In this document: piece after piece, positions 44,299-53,389 of the stretch
How the letters are laid out: every line of letters begins with the position of its first letter
Numbering within the stretch: the stretch's first letter is position 1
Origin: Candidatus Nanopelagicales bacterium
GTDB lineage: Bacteria > Actinomycetota > Actinomycetes > S36-B12 > GCA-2699445
Assembly (NCBI GenBank): GCA_037045355.1
Contig: JBAOHO010000016.1
Location: 62,001-126,000, forward strand
DNA length: 64,000 nucleotides
Reading direction: 5' to 3'
Position numbers and translations under genes: made by a program
The notes under the pieces: generated by a model
The model's database searches: none
What the model was told of the DNA's origin: nothing
What the model saw: the letters and a program-made list of their open reading frames with translations, nothing else

Positions 44299-45364
44299 GC
44301 CAGCGCCGCATCCCGGCCTCGCAGGCGACCAGGTCTGCCTCGGGGACCCGTTCATCAGCGGCGTGGGCCAGAGCTGGGTCCCCGGGTCCGTAGTTGACGG
44401 CAGGCACCCCAAGAGCCGCGAACCTGGCGACATCCGTCCAGCCGAACTTCGGGCGCGGCTGCGCTCCCACGGCAGTGATGAACTGCCGCGCCGCCGGCAA
44501 GTGCAGCCCAGGCAGGGCACCGGCGGCAAGATCCACGATCTCCACCTCGAAGCCGGCGAAGACTTCGCGGACATGGTCTTGCGCCTCTTGCGGGGAGCGG
44601 CTCGGAGCGAAGCGGTAGTTGACCGTGACCGCACAAGCGTCAGGGATCACGTTGCCGGCGACTCCCCCCTCGATACCCACAGCGTTGAGTCCCTCGCGGT
44701 ACTCCAACCCGTCGACGAGCGCTCGGCGCGGGTCGTAGTCGACCAGCCGATTCAGGATCTCGGCAGCCTGGTGCACGGCGTTGTCCCCGAGCCAGGACCG
44801 CGCACTGTGCGCGCGGGTCCCGCTCGTTCGCACCACAGCGCGCAAGGTGCCTTGGCAGCCTGCCTCAACACCAGCCGACGTCGGCTCCATCAAGATCGCG
44901 AAGTCGGAATCCAGCAACTCGGGGTGACTGTGCGCGATCCGTTCGAGGCCGTTGAACGCCGCGTCGATCTCCTCACACTCGTAGAACACGTACGTGACAT
45001 CACGAACGGGCTCGGTGACGTCATGCGCCAGTCGCAGGGCGACCGCCACTCCACCCTTCATGTCGCAAGATCCCAGCCCGTGCACAAAACCACCCGCGCG
45101 GGTGTGCGGCAGGTTCCCCGAGGAAGGCACGGTGTCGAGGTGACCACCGATCAGCACCCGATCAGGTCGGCCGAGGTGAGTGCGGGCGACGACCGTGTCG
45201 CCGTCCCTGACCACGCTCAGGTGCGGCAATCGTTCCAGGGCCTCGGTCACGGAATCGGCCAGAGCGGCCTCATGTCGCGACTCACTGGGAATGTCGACAA
45301 GATCGCAGGTCAAGGACACGACGTCGCGCGATAAGTCGAGGCGATAGGGCGGAGCAGTCGTCAC
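44288..45364 (-). CDS. dapE: Succinyl-diaminopimelate desuccinylase
   Basis: Releases succinate from N-succinyl-LL-DAP on the lysine/peptidoglycan route. 358 residues from GTG 45364. M20 metallopeptidase: GGHLDTVPSSGN (His, Asp), GLGSCDMKGG (bridging Asp), YECEEIDAAFNGL (catalytic Glu-Glu), MEPTSAG, and the lid-domain His in GTRAHSARSW. It is divergent from dapD with only 17 bp between start codons. Confidence 0.95.
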   Translation of the reverse strand: MTTAPPYRLDLSRDVVSLTCDLVDIPSESRHEAALADSVTEALERLPHLSVVRDGDTVVARTHLGRPDRVLIGGHLDTVPSSGNLPHTRAGGFVHGLGSCDMKGGVAVALRLAHDVTEPVRDVTYVFYECEEIDAAFNGLERIAHSHPELLDSDFAILMEPTSAGVEAGCQGTLRAVVRTSGTRAHSARSWLGDNAVHQAAEILNRLVDYDPRRALVDGLEYREGLNAVGIEGGVAGNVIPDACAVTVNYRFAPSRSPQEAQDHVREVFAGFEVEIVDLAAGALPGLHLPAARQFITAVGAQPRPKFGWTDVARFAALGVPAVNYGPGDPALAHAADERVPEADLVACEAGMRRWLSA

Positions 45365-45369
45365 GTGGG

Positions 45370-45376
45370 TACGGTA
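45370..45376. promoter_or_regulatory. Symmetric bidirectional promoter TACGGTA for dapD and dapE
   Basis: Plus strand TACGGT (45370-45375) is 6 nt before the dapD GTG; minus strand TACCGT (45376-45371) is 6 nt before the dapE GTG. Both fit TAnnnT and the spacing of leaderless transcripts. No Shine-Dalgarno fits in the 17-bp gap. Confidence 0.65.
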
Positions 45377-45381
45377 TCCCG

Positions 45382-46323
45382 GTGAGCGACTCCCCACTTG
45401 AGCCCGTTACCGGTTGCGCCAGCGGGATCGGCGTGGCCACCCTGTCGGGCGGCACTGTCGTCGAGGTCTGGTACCCGCAGCCGACTCTCGGGGCCACCCC
45501 CTCAGACGTCCCCGACATCTCCACCGGGATCACCACCGACCGCATTCGCAACATCACGACGCAGACGGTGACCACCGTGATCGCAGATCTGCAGTCCCCG
45601 CCCGAATCCGTGGCGGACATGTATCTGCGGCTGCACTTGCTGTCCCATCGCCTTGTGCGGCCCCGGACCATCAACCTGGACGGAGTGTTCGGGCTGCTGC
45701 CCAACCTCGCGTGGACGGACCTGGGCCCGATCCCACTGCCCGAGTTGACCGGCGCGCGGATGCGCGCGCGAGCCCATGGCACACCGCTCACCGTCCTCGG
45801 AGTCGACAAGTTCCCGCGGATGGTCGACTACGTAGTACCAGAGGGCGTGCGGATCGGCGATGCCGACCGGGTCAGGCTTGGGGCGTACCTCGCCCACGGC
45901 ACGACCGTCATGCACGAAGGGTTCGTCAACTTCAACGCCGGGACTTTGGGAGTCTCGATGGTCGAAGGTCGTATCAGCGCCGGCGTGGTCGTCGGAGACG
46001 GCTCCGATATCGGCGGGGGCGCGTCGATCATGGGCACACTGTCGGGGGGCGGCAAGGAGGTCATCTCCATCGGGTCCGGCTGCCTGATCGGCGCGAACGC
46101 CGGGTGCGGAATCTCGCTGGGCGACAACTGCATCATCGAAGCGGGGTGCTATGTCACGGGTGGGGCCAAGGTGAGTCTGCCCGATGGCCACGTCCTCCCG
46201 GCCCGCGACCTCTCCGGTGCGGACGGACTTCTGTTCCGGAGGAACAGCGTGAGCGGGGCGCTCGAGGCGGTTCCCCGCTCCGGATCGTGGGGCGGACTCA
46301 ACGAGATCCTGCACAACCACTGA
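45382..46323 (+). CDS. dapD: Tetrahydrodipicolinate N-succinyltransferase
   Basis: Transfers succinyl from CoA in lysine biosynthesis. 313 residues, the longer actinobacterial DapD. GIGVATLSGGTVVEVWYPQP near the start, FPRMVDYVVPEGVRIGDADR, then left-handed beta-helix hexapeptides (HEGFVNFNAGTLG, GGGASIMGTLSGGGK, GCLIGANAGCGISLGDNC). Divergent from dapE, so the two succinylase-branch steps share a control point. Confidence 0.95.
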   Translation: MSDSPLEPVTGCASGIGVATLSGGTVVEVWYPQPTLGATPSDVPDISTGITTDRIRNITTQTVTTVIADLQSPPESVADMYLRLHLLSHRLVRPRTINLDGVFGLLPNLAWTDLGPIPLPELTGARMRARAHGTPLTVLGVDKFPRMVDYVVPEGVRIGDADRVRLGAYLAHGTTVMHEGFVNFNAGTLGVSMVEGRISAGVVVGDGSDIGGGASIMGTLSGGGKEVISIGSGCLIGANAGCGISLGDNCIIEAGCYVTGGAKVSLPDGHVLPARDLSGADGLLFRRNSVSGALEAVPRSGSWGGLNEILHNH

Positions 46324-46378
46324 CGAGCCGAAACCCCACTGGGCCGCGGTATCGACCTGCGGTGCCGCAGTTGATGGG

Positions 46379-47008
46379 TCAGACCCCGCACTCCCGGGTG
46401 AAGCGCTGATACTTCCGGGTCGTCATCGGCCGTACGAACAGCCGCACAAACCCGGGCATCATCGCCCAGGTCGTCTGCTTCTCCTGCTCTGTGGCGCCGT
46501 CACAGACCCAGGGAAGTACGAGCGCCGAGTCTTCCTGGGCTCGGGTGAAGGCCATGAAATCCTTCAACTCGGGGCGCGTGAGGTACTTCTGGACGATAGG
46601 GACCCCGTCTCGCTCCTCATGGGCGCAGTGACCATTGAGCACGGCGAGCAACTCGTCGAAATGCCCGCCCAAAGCGGCGGTGTCGGCACCCGGCCCCAGT
46701 GACCCCATGCCCTCATCCAGATGGTTCAACGTGTCCTGAAGCGCGATGTGTTCGGCAGTCATGGCCTGCAGGACCACCTTCTCCGCGGGCGTAGCCCGCT
46801 CCTGTGCGGGGGGCCACAGGTAGGTGTCCTCACCCTCGTGGTGGGCGTGCAACGTCGTGGAGAAGAACCGATAGCGACGACGCAGACCTGACACTCGCTG
46901 AGCGTCGGACAGATCGATACCGACCAGGCTGTCCCGCAGTCGACACGTCTCACGCTTGAACGCACTATGCATGTTGGTGTTCATCGTGAAGTCGATCTGA
47001 TCGGCCAC
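46379..47008 (-). CDS. Hemerythrin HHE-domain protein
   Basis: 209 residues. Four-helix bundle with the di-iron ligands HAHHEGEDTYLWP, TAEHIALQDTLNHLDE and LNGHCAHEERDGVP. Could sense or bind O2, NO or iron. The C-terminus (MMPGFVRLFVRPMTTRKYQRF) is basic and aromatic. It starts with GTG 47008, 7 bp after the citrate synthase stop, so it is probably in the fdxA-pheA-tyrA-dapC-gltA operon. Confidence 0.88.
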   Translation of the reverse strand: MADQIDFTMNTNMHSAFKRETCRLRDSLVGIDLSDAQRVSGLRRRYRFFSTTLHAHHEGEDTYLWPPAQERATPAEKVVLQAMTAEHIALQDTLNHLDEGMGSLGPGADTAALGGHFDELLAVLNGHCAHEERDGVPIVQKYLTRPELKDFMAFTRAQEDSALVLPWVCDGATEQEKQTTWAMMPGFVRLFVRPMTTRKYQRFTRECGV

Positions 47009-47015
47009 GGAGGTG

Positions 47016-48323
47016 TCAGTTCCTCTCGATGAGCGGACGGTACTGGCGTTCTGTCTCGCCGATGTAGACCTGGCGCGGCCGACCGATCTTCGTGGACGGG
47101 TCGGTGATCATCTCGCGCCACTGGGCGATCCAACCCGGCAACCGCCCCAGTGCGAACAGCACCGTGAACATGCGGGTGGGGAATCCCATCGCCTTGTAGA
47201 TGAGTCCGGTGTAGAAGTCCACGTTCGGATACAGCTTGCGCGACACGAAGAAGTCATCGGCGAGTGCGACCTCCTCGAGGCGCAGTGCGATGTCGAGCAG
47301 CGGATCGTAGGCGTCGAGCTTGGCGAACACCTCGTGTGCCTTCTCTTTGACGATGGCCGCACGCGGGTCGTAGTTCTTGTAGACCCGGTGTCCGAATCCC
47401 ATGAGCCGGACACCGTCTTCGCGGTTCTTGACCTGCCGGATGAAATCGTCTTGACGCCACCGCCCGAGGCATGGATCTTCTCGAGCATCTCAAGCACGGC
47501 CTGGTTCGCGCCACCGTGCAGTGGACCGAACAACGCGTTGATCCCCGGCCGATACCGAAGCGAACATGTTCGCGTGCGAGGACCCCACCAGTCGGACGGT
47601 CGAGGTCGAACAGTTCTGCTCGTGATCGGCATGCAGCACCAGCAGCATGTCCAGCGCGTCGAGCGACCGCGGGATCCACCTCGAACGGTTCAGCGGGCAC
47701 ACCCGAACGACATCCGCAGATAGCTTGTGGACGTACGGCAGCGAATTGTCAGGGTAGATGTAGGGCTGGCCGATCGACTTCTTGTACGCGTAGGCCGCGA
47801 TCGTCGGCAAGCTTGGCGAGCAGGCGGACACGTGGAGATTTCCACCTGCGTCGGCGATCGAAGCGGATCGAGGGAATCCTCGTAGAACGTCGACAGGGCG
47901 CTGACTGCGCTGGACAACACCGGCATGGGGTGCGCGTTGCGGGGGAACCCATCGAAGAAGCCGCCGGAGGTCCTCGTGGAGCATGGTGTGTCGTCCGTAC
48001 CCGGCCGATCGAAATCGTCCAGCTCGGTCGCCGTCGGCAGCTCACCGTAGATCAACAGATAAGACGACCTCGAGATACGTCGGACTACTCCGGCCAGTTG
48101 CTCGATGGGATATCCGCGGTAGCGCAGAATCCCTACGTCACCATCGATGTAGGTGATCCTCGACTGGCAGGCCGCCGTGTTGACGAAACCCACGTCGAGA
48201 GCCACGTCGCCTGTCTTGCTGAGCAGATTCGAGATGTCGAGACCGGAGCTTCCGTCAGTGGAAGGAACGACCGGGAGTCTCCAAGGAACCACCCGGGTGG
48301 TTCAGCGTGACGTCGTCGCTCAC
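47016..48323 (-). pseudogene. gltA: Citrate synthase broken by many indels
   Basis: TCA-cycle condensation of acetyl-CoA and oxaloacetate. All blocks of an actinobacterial citrate synthase are present in order but in shifting frames: DVGFVNTAACQSRITYIDGD, LLIYGELP, FFDGFPRNAHPMPVLSSAVS, TIAAYAYKKSIGQPYIYPDN, LHADHEQNCSTSTVRLVGSS, GINALFGPLHGGANQAV, MGFGHRVYKNYDPRA and PNVDFYTGLIYKAMGFPTRM. I count at least nine frame changes between 48270 and 47440; the last ~128 residues are one clean frame. Catalytic His and Asp positions are unaltered. GTG 48323 has GAGGAGG upstream. Either recent decay or a stretch of poor sequence. Confidence 0.85.
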
Positions 48324-48415
48324 TGTGCCTCCTCGCCAAACCACGGGTCTCCGCAGATGACCCAGCGGGCCTCCTCGGACAACCCGGGGCCCTTACCCAC
48401 ACCGTAGTCAGTCAC
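48320..48415 (-). CDS. Putative 31-residue protein between dapC and gltA
   Basis: GTG 48415 to TGA 48320 encodes about 31 residues with the tail EEARWVICGDPWFGEEAQ. Its stop overlaps the gltA GTG (GTGA), and the start is 9 bp after the dapC stop. Composition is protein-like, but no Shine-Dalgarno is seen and no family is known. Too short for certainty. Confidence 0.38.
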   Translation of the reverse strand: MTDYGVGKGPGLSEEARWVICGDPWFGEEAQ

Positions 48416-48424
48416 CAGCCGGGA

Positions 48425-49525
48425 TCAATCGGAACCCCCTTGCGGGCCACCTCCGAGCCGCGTCACTACTTCGGTCAACTCGGCATCGGGAGCGGTGAGG
48501 GACAATCGCACATACGCGGCCCCACTCGGACCGTAGAAGCCTCCGGGAGCCACCAGAATCCCCCGGTCGGCGAACCACTGAGCCGTGATGCCGTCCGACT
48601 CACCGCGACTGGCCCACAAGAACAGGCCCGCTTCGGAGTACTCGACATCGAAACCCGCCGTGGACAGGGCATCGGCCAGCAATCGGCGCCGGCGCGCGTA
48701 ACGCTCCTGCGCCTGGATCACGTGCAGATCGTCGTTCAGCGCGGCGACGCCCGCGGCTTGAACCGGACCGGGAACGACAAGACCCATGTCCCGGCGCCTG
48801 GTCAGCAACTGTTGGATCACGGCACTGTCACCGGAAACGAAGCCACACCGGTAACCGGCCATCGACGATCTCTTGGACAACGAATGGACCGCGAGGATGT
48901 TGTCGAAGTTGTCGCCGGCCACGTCGCGGCTGAGCACCGAGGCAGCAACCTCTCCGATCGCAGTCAACTCGATGTAGCACTCGTCGCTGACGACGAGGGC
49001 ATCGCGCTCCCGGGCCCAGGCCACGATCTTGGCCAGGTGCTCGGTCGGCAACACCCGACCCGTCGGATTTCCGGGTGTGTTGACCCAGACCATTGTCACG
49101 GCCTGTGGGCCGAGCGAGAACAACGAGTCCGCGGCGATGACCCGGCACCCCGAGGCCTGCGCCCCAGCCCGATAAGTGGGGTAGGCGAGTTCCGGGACGA
49201 CGACGCAGTCGCTCGGACCAAGACCCAACAACCACGGCAGAGTCGCGATGAGTTCCTTGCTCCCCACGGTGGCGATGACGTCCTGAACGTCCAGGGCGGC
49301 CCCGAACCGGCGCCCGACCCAGGCCGCATACGCCGCTCGGAGCTCTGGTGTGCCGTGCGCGGGGGGATACCCGGGGGCGTCGGCCTCCGCTGCCAAGGCG
49401 TTGCGGATCAGGTCGGGCGTGGGGTCAGTGGGCGTCCCCTGGCCCAGATCGATCACCGCAAGGCCCGAGTTCTGCGCCCGCCCGCGCATCGCCTCCACGA
49501 CTTCTCTGACGTTCCACGCGGTCAT
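48425..49525 (-). CDS. dapC: Succinyldiaminopimelate transaminase
   Basis: PLP aminotransferase of lysine synthesis. 366 residues from ATG 49525. DLGQGTPTDPTPDLIRNAL at the N-terminus, ATVGSKELIATLPWLLGLG, NTPGNPTGRVLP, VVSDECYIEL (PLP Asp/Tyr) and HSLSKRSSMAGYRCGF with the PLP Lys. The frame continues upstream without a stop into tyrA, which looks like a frameshift effect rather than a real fusion. Confidence 0.92.
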   Translation of the reverse strand: MTAWNVREVVEAMRGRAQNSGLAVIDLGQGTPTDPTPDLIRNALAAEADAPGYPPAHGTPELRAAYAAWVGRRFGAALDVQDVIATVGSKELIATLPWLLGLGPSDCVVVPELAYPTYRAGAQASGCRVIAADSLFSLGPQAVTMVWVNTPGNPTGRVLPTEHLAKIVAWARERDALVVSDECYIELTAIGEVAASVLSRDVAGDNFDNILAVHSLSKRSSMAGYRCGFVSGDSAVIQQLLTRRRDMGLVVPGPVQAAGVAALNDDLHVIQAQERYARRRRLLADALSTAGFDVEYSEAGLFLWASRGESDGITAQWFADRGILVAPGGFYGPSGAAYVRLSLTAPDAELTEVVTRLGGGPQGGSD

Positions 49526-50482
49526 GATCCGAGACCGGCAATCTCGACCTGAGCACCGCTTCGGGCGAGCACCGACGGCTCCCGAGTCGCGGATCCGGTA
49601 CAACTCATCGCGCAGTTCCACGGCGGTTCCCGACACCACCCGTCGTTCGGAAAGGACTGATCGATTCAGGTAGTCAGTCCTGATTGTGTGCCCCGCCTGC
49701 AACCACCGAGCGACCCCGCGTGAGTCTTGGTCGTCCAACAAGTCGGCGAGTTCAGCGAGTTCGGCGGCCGCGGCCCGAACCGCCACCGCGGCATCAGTCG
49801 AGTTGGCGGTGACGAACTCGGCGGTTCGGTCTGGCGGGGACGCGCTGACCCGGGTCGCGTCTCGGAATGAGCCACCGGCCACCGCCAGGACGAGTTCGGA
49901 TTCCCCGCAGGTGGCGACGATGCGCCCGAGCACGCCGGCCAACGCGTGCGGCAGGTGGGACGCCAGTGCGACGGCCCGGTCGTGACCCGCCGCTGACATC
50001 GGCAGGACGTGGGCGCCCAGCATCAGGACCAGATCGATCACCGAATCCAGCGCTGCGGGATCGGTATCCGGTTCGACGACGACCGGCCACGCACAGTCCG
50101 AGAAGAGTTCCGCACTGCCGGAGGCGGCCCCCGAGAACTCCGATCCGGCCATCGGGTGCGTCGCGATGAACGGATAGTGCGGATCGCGGCGCCATTGCGC
50201 GACGATCGGTCGCTTGACCGACCCGAGGTCCGCAGTAGGTATCCGCTCGCCGGTGGCCATGAGTTCGGCGAGCAGCACGGTATTGGCCAGTGTGGGGGCC
50301 GAGAGCAGAATCAAGTCGCAGTCGACCAGATCTGTGACGGACGCCGCAGGTGTGACGCCCATCTGCACCGCCAGGTCCAGTGACGCCCGATCGGGGTCGA
50401 CGCCGATGACCGGGAAGCGCGGGATCAAGGCGCGGGCAACGGAAGAACCCATCAGGCCCATCCCGCAGATCCCGATCTTCAC
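49522..50482 (-). pseudogene. tyrA: Prephenate dehydrogenase, single-base frameshift near its 3' end
   Basis: Oxidative decarboxylation of prephenate to 4-hydroxyphenylpyruvate. GTG 50482 overlaps the pheA stop (GTGA). Rossmann motif ICGMGLMGSSVARALI, THPMAGSEFSGA (active-site His) and LASHLPHALAGVLG are intact. At 49572-49573 an extra base switches the frame; without it the protein would end VLARSGAQVEIAGLGS at a TGA overlapping the dapC ATG (ATGA). Only the last ~16 residues are affected, so the product may function even if the shift is real. Confidence 0.88.
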
Positions 50483-51429
50483 AGCCCCAGTTTCTCCGGG
50501 TGGAGCAGCGAATCGATCCAGTCGTCCAGGGTCGCGGTACCCACCGATCCAGGGGGTGCCGCCTCGGCCACTCGACGTGTATCCGCATCGACAGGCAAGG
50601 GGAAGGATCCCAAGAGCTTGATCTCGGCGGGCAGCGCGGCGACGGCGCGCAGGGTCTGCTGCAACCGCGCGTCGCTCAGATGACTGCGGGCGGTCAGCAG
50701 GAAGCAGTACTCGCCGGCGCGCGTGCGCAGCGGCCGGGAGCTGATCGCGGTGAGGGCGATGTCCTGCGCGGCGAAGCATCCGAGAATGTCAGCCAGCACG
50801 CCGGTTCGATCGCCGATGGGTGTGACCACGACAACCGTCCGATCGTGGCCGGTCTGGTGCGCCAAGGTCCGCTTCAGTAACGCCATCCGAGTAGCGATTC
50901 CCGAGTGATCCTCCGCGACCGATCGCACGGTCGCCAGGGCGAAAAGATGCGCGGCTTTCGTGGTGGCCAGGGCGGCGATCGAATCCGCCGAGTCGTCGGA
51001 GACCCTGCGACATGCCGCAGCGATACTGTCGACCAACTCGACGCGTACTCCTGCACCCTCGATGAAGCGACGGCACTGAGCCGCCGCGGCTGTCGTGGTG
51101 ACGAGAGTGTCGATCGCATTGGCTCGAGTCCCCGCCGACGCAGCGACGACGTAGTTGATCGGGACCACGAGTTCCTCGTTGATGAAGCACATCGATGAGC
51201 GGAAGATCAGTTCGTCGATGGTGCTGGAGACGTCGCCCTCGACCGATGTCTCCAGGGGAACCACCCCCGCGTCGGCTTCCCCCGATTCGACACTGAAGAT
51301 CACGTCCGCCACGGACTCTCGCGCCTCGACGCGGCCCGGCCACGGCGTGTCCAGCAGATCGACGGCAGCGTGGGTGAAAGAGCCGGAGGGCCCGAGATAG
51401 GTCAGGAGACGCTCGGATGCCCCACTCAC
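50479..51429 (-). CDS. pheA: Prephenate dehydratase
   Basis: Makes phenylpyruvate for phenylalanine. 316 residues. YLGPSGSFTHAAVDLL start, VPLETSVEGDVSSTID, then the catalytic Thr-Arg in GIATRMALLK (commonly TRF; here TRM), and an ACT domain (GVLADILGCFAAQDIALTAI) for phenylalanine control. Its GTG start overlaps the fdxA stop; followed by tyrA with a 4-base overlap. Confidence 0.95.
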   Translation of the reverse strand: MSGASERLLTYLGPSGSFTHAAVDLLDTPWPGRVEARESVADVIFSVESGEADAGVVPLETSVEGDVSSTIDELIFRSSMCFINEELVVPINYVVAASAGTRANAIDTLVTTTAAAAQCRRFIEGAGVRVELVDSIAAACRRVSDDSADSIAALATTKAAHLFALATVRSVAEDHSGIATRMALLKRTLAHQTGHDRTVVVVTPIGDRTGVLADILGCFAAQDIALTAISSRPLRTRAGEYCFLLTARSHLSDARLQQTLRAVAALPAEIKLLGSFPLPVDADTRRVAEAAPPGSVGTATLDDWIDSLLHPEKLGL

Positions 51430-51758
51430 TCGTCGTGTTCCTGGGGCGGAAGCGCCACCACGATGGGGACATCCTTAGCGAAGGGTCCGTGCTTGGCAGC
51501 ACCACCCAGATCGGAGTCCGGGATGTCGTTGAAGAACTCGACATTGGCCTCGGTGTAGGCGGAGTACTCGTCGGGGACGTCGTCTTCGTAGTAGATCGCC
51601 TCGACTGGGCAGACGGGCTCACAGGCTCCGCAGTCCACACACTCGTCGGGATGGATGTAGAGCATCCGATTGCCCTCGTAGATACAGTCGACCGGGCATT
51701 CGTCGATGCAGGCTTTGTCCTTGAGATCCACGCAGGGCTGGGTGATGACGTAGGTCAC
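51426..51758 (-). CDS. fdxA: Seven-iron ferredoxin
   Basis: 110 residues from GTG 51758, with GAGGAGG upstream. PCVDLKDKACIDECPVDCIY and CVDCGACEPVCPVEAIYYED carry the Cys of one [3Fe-4S] and one [4Fe-4S] cluster. Low-potential electron carrier; in actinobacteria a common neighbour of dapC. First gene of the fdxA-pheA-tyrA-dapC-gltA run. Confidence 0.95.
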   Translation of the reverse strand: MTYVITQPCVDLKDKACIDECPVDCIYEGNRMLYIHPDECVDCGACEPVCPVEAIYYEDDVPDEYSAYTEANVEFFNDIPDSDLGGAAKHGPFAKDVPIVVALPPQEHDE

Positions 51759-51860
51759 CGATGCCTCCTCGACTGACGATTCCCCGGCCGACTTGCCGGT
51801 GGAATGCACGGGCCAGTCTAGTATCGTCAGGCCCGATCCCACATGCTCAAGGGGGCTTCC

Positions 51861-52934
51861 ATGCCGCTGCTGCCGATGGCTCGGGTGCGGCTGGATGTCG
51901 GACCGGCCGACGTCGGGCGACGCCTGACCGTGCGATACCGCGAGGACGGTCTCGGCCGCGGCGCTGAGCAGGAGATGGTCGGCGTCCTCGTTCGCTGGAG
52001 CGGGGGGCTGAGGGACGGGATCTTGCGACTGAGGCGCCGCGACGGGATCGAACACGGAATCCGCGTCGACGATCTGGTCGCCGCCCGAGTGGTCCCACCG
52101 GAGATGTCCGCTTATGCCGTGCAGCGCATGTGTCAGCAGGGCTGGCCCCCCTTGGAAGAGGAATCGCGGGGGAACTGGACTCTGCGGGCCTCACGAGGGG
52201 CCACCGGTCGCGCGAACAGCGTGCGAGTGGCTGGCGCCCCGCGGGGTAGCCTGAGCGCCGCGCTCGACGCCGTCCGGGAGTGGTATGCCGACCGCGGCCT
52301 GCTGCCCCGATTGCAGATCCCGCGCCCCTGCGGACTCGAGCACACCCTCAGCGAAGCCGGGTGGACGCAGCGTCGGGCAAGCCGGGTGCTCGTGGCGTCC
52401 ACGCCAAGGCTTCTGACATCGACGGGAGAAGCACGAGAACGCACCGACCTGGAAATCTCCGTCGAGTCAGCCCCGAATCCACAGTTCCTGTCGTTGGTCC
52501 CTGGTTACGACGACAAGACAGCACCAGAGTTCGAGCACGCCTTCGCGGCAGTCCAGCCGGCGGCTTACGTGTACTGCCGTGACAGCCAGGGTGAACTGCT
52601 GGGTATCGGCCACGCGGTACTGCAGGACATCTGGTGTGGCGTCACCACCATCCAGACTCTTCCTCAGTCGCGCCGCAGCGGGATAGCAACCGCGGTCACG
52701 GCCCGACTGGCGCAGTGGGCCCACGAGCAGCGAGCCGAGAGCTGGTACCTGCAGTTGTTCGAGGACAACGCGGCAGCACTCGGTTTCTACGAGAACCTGG
52801 GGTTCGTGACCCACCACCGATACGAGTACAGGTGGCCGACGGCTGTTCCCCGGAGAGCCTGTGGGCGGAGGCTGACAATGCCGCCGATCCCACCGTGTCA
52901 CCCCGGCAGTGAGCGGTACTCAGAGCGCCAGTAG
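51861..52934 (+). CDS. GNAT acetyltransferase with N-terminal beta domain
   Basis: About 357 residues from ATG 51861 (AAGGGG 6 nt upstream). Residues ~1-75 are a small beta domain (RLTVRYREDGLGRGAEQEMV, GILRLRRRDG), a linker, then a GNAT domain: TLPQSRRSGIATAVTARLAQ is the acetyl-CoA loop and LQLFEDNAAALGFYENLGF the closing motif. Substrate unknown. The 3' end overlaps the converging flavin reductase by 37 bp. Confidence 0.85.
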   Translation: MPLLPMARVRLDVGPADVGRRLTVRYREDGLGRGAEQEMVGVLVRWSGGLRDGILRLRRRDGIEHGIRVDDLVAARVVPPEMSAYAVQRMCQQGWPPLEEESRGNWTLRASRGATGRANSVRVAGAPRGSLSAALDAVREWYADRGLLPRLQIPRPCGLEHTLSEAGWTQRRASRVLVASTPRLLTSTGEARERTDLEISVESAPNPQFLSLVPGYDDKTAPEFEHAFAAVQPAAYVYCRDSQGELLGIGHAVLQDIWCGVTTIQTLPQSRRSGIATAVTARLAQWAHEQRAESWYLQLFEDNAAALGFYENLGFVTHHRYEYRWPTAVPRRACGRRLTMPPIPPCHPGSERYSERQ

Positions 52935-53389
52935 AGCAGTGCATCACCGGGATCCGACACCACTATCCGCTCGACCTCGCCGATGAACATGTCGTGATCC
53001 CCGGCCCGGACTACCTGGTCGGTCCGGCATTCCAGCCATGCCAGCGACTGATCCAACACGGCGATGCCACGGTGGCTGCGGTGATGCGGAACCCGGGCGA
53101 GTTGCCCGTCCAGAGGACGGCCCTTGGTCGCGAGCCACGCCGCATGATCCGCGGCGGAGGAGTCAAGGATCGAGACACACCAATGGTCCTGTGTCCGAAC
53201 CGCGCCGTGGAACCGCGAGGTGACCGCGATGGCCACCATGACCAGCGGTGGCGTCAAGGACAACGACGCGATGGCGTTGGCAGTCATCGCATGATCGACG
53301 CCATCCACGACGCAACTCACGACAGCGACCCCGGTCGCGAAGGATCCCAGCGCCCGCCGGAAGTCCGCTTGGTCGACGGCCGAGGTCAC
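52898..53389 (-). CDS. Flavin reductase-like FMN-binding protein
   Basis: 163 residues. FRRALGSFATGVAVVSC and AMTANAIASLSLTPPLVMVA are the hallmark of the split-barrel flavin reductases that feed two-component monooxygenases; SRFHGAVR and GDHDMFIGEV complete the FMN site. No oxygenase is adjacent. Overlaps the DUF6113 stop by 4 bases. Confidence 0.92.
   Translation of the reverse strand: MTSAVDQADFRRALGSFATGVAVVSCVVDGVDHAMTANAIASLSLTPPLVMVAIAVTSRFHGAVRTQDHWCVSILDSSAADHAAWLATKGRPLDGQLARVPHHRSHRGIAVLDQSLAWLECRTDQVVRAGDHDMFIGEVERIVVSDPGDALLYWRSEYRSLPG

Noticed and set aside
46357..46370. Terminator between dapD and the hemerythrin gene
   Set aside because: CTGCGG-TG-CCGCAG has only a 2-nt loop and no T-run, too weak to call.
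48425..50779. Bifunctional prephenate dehydrogenase-aminotransferase fusion with extended N-terminus
   Set aside because: Removing one base restores the TyrA stop overlapping the dapC start, and the upstream extension runs antisense-like through pheA, which ends by GTGA overlap at the real TyrA start.
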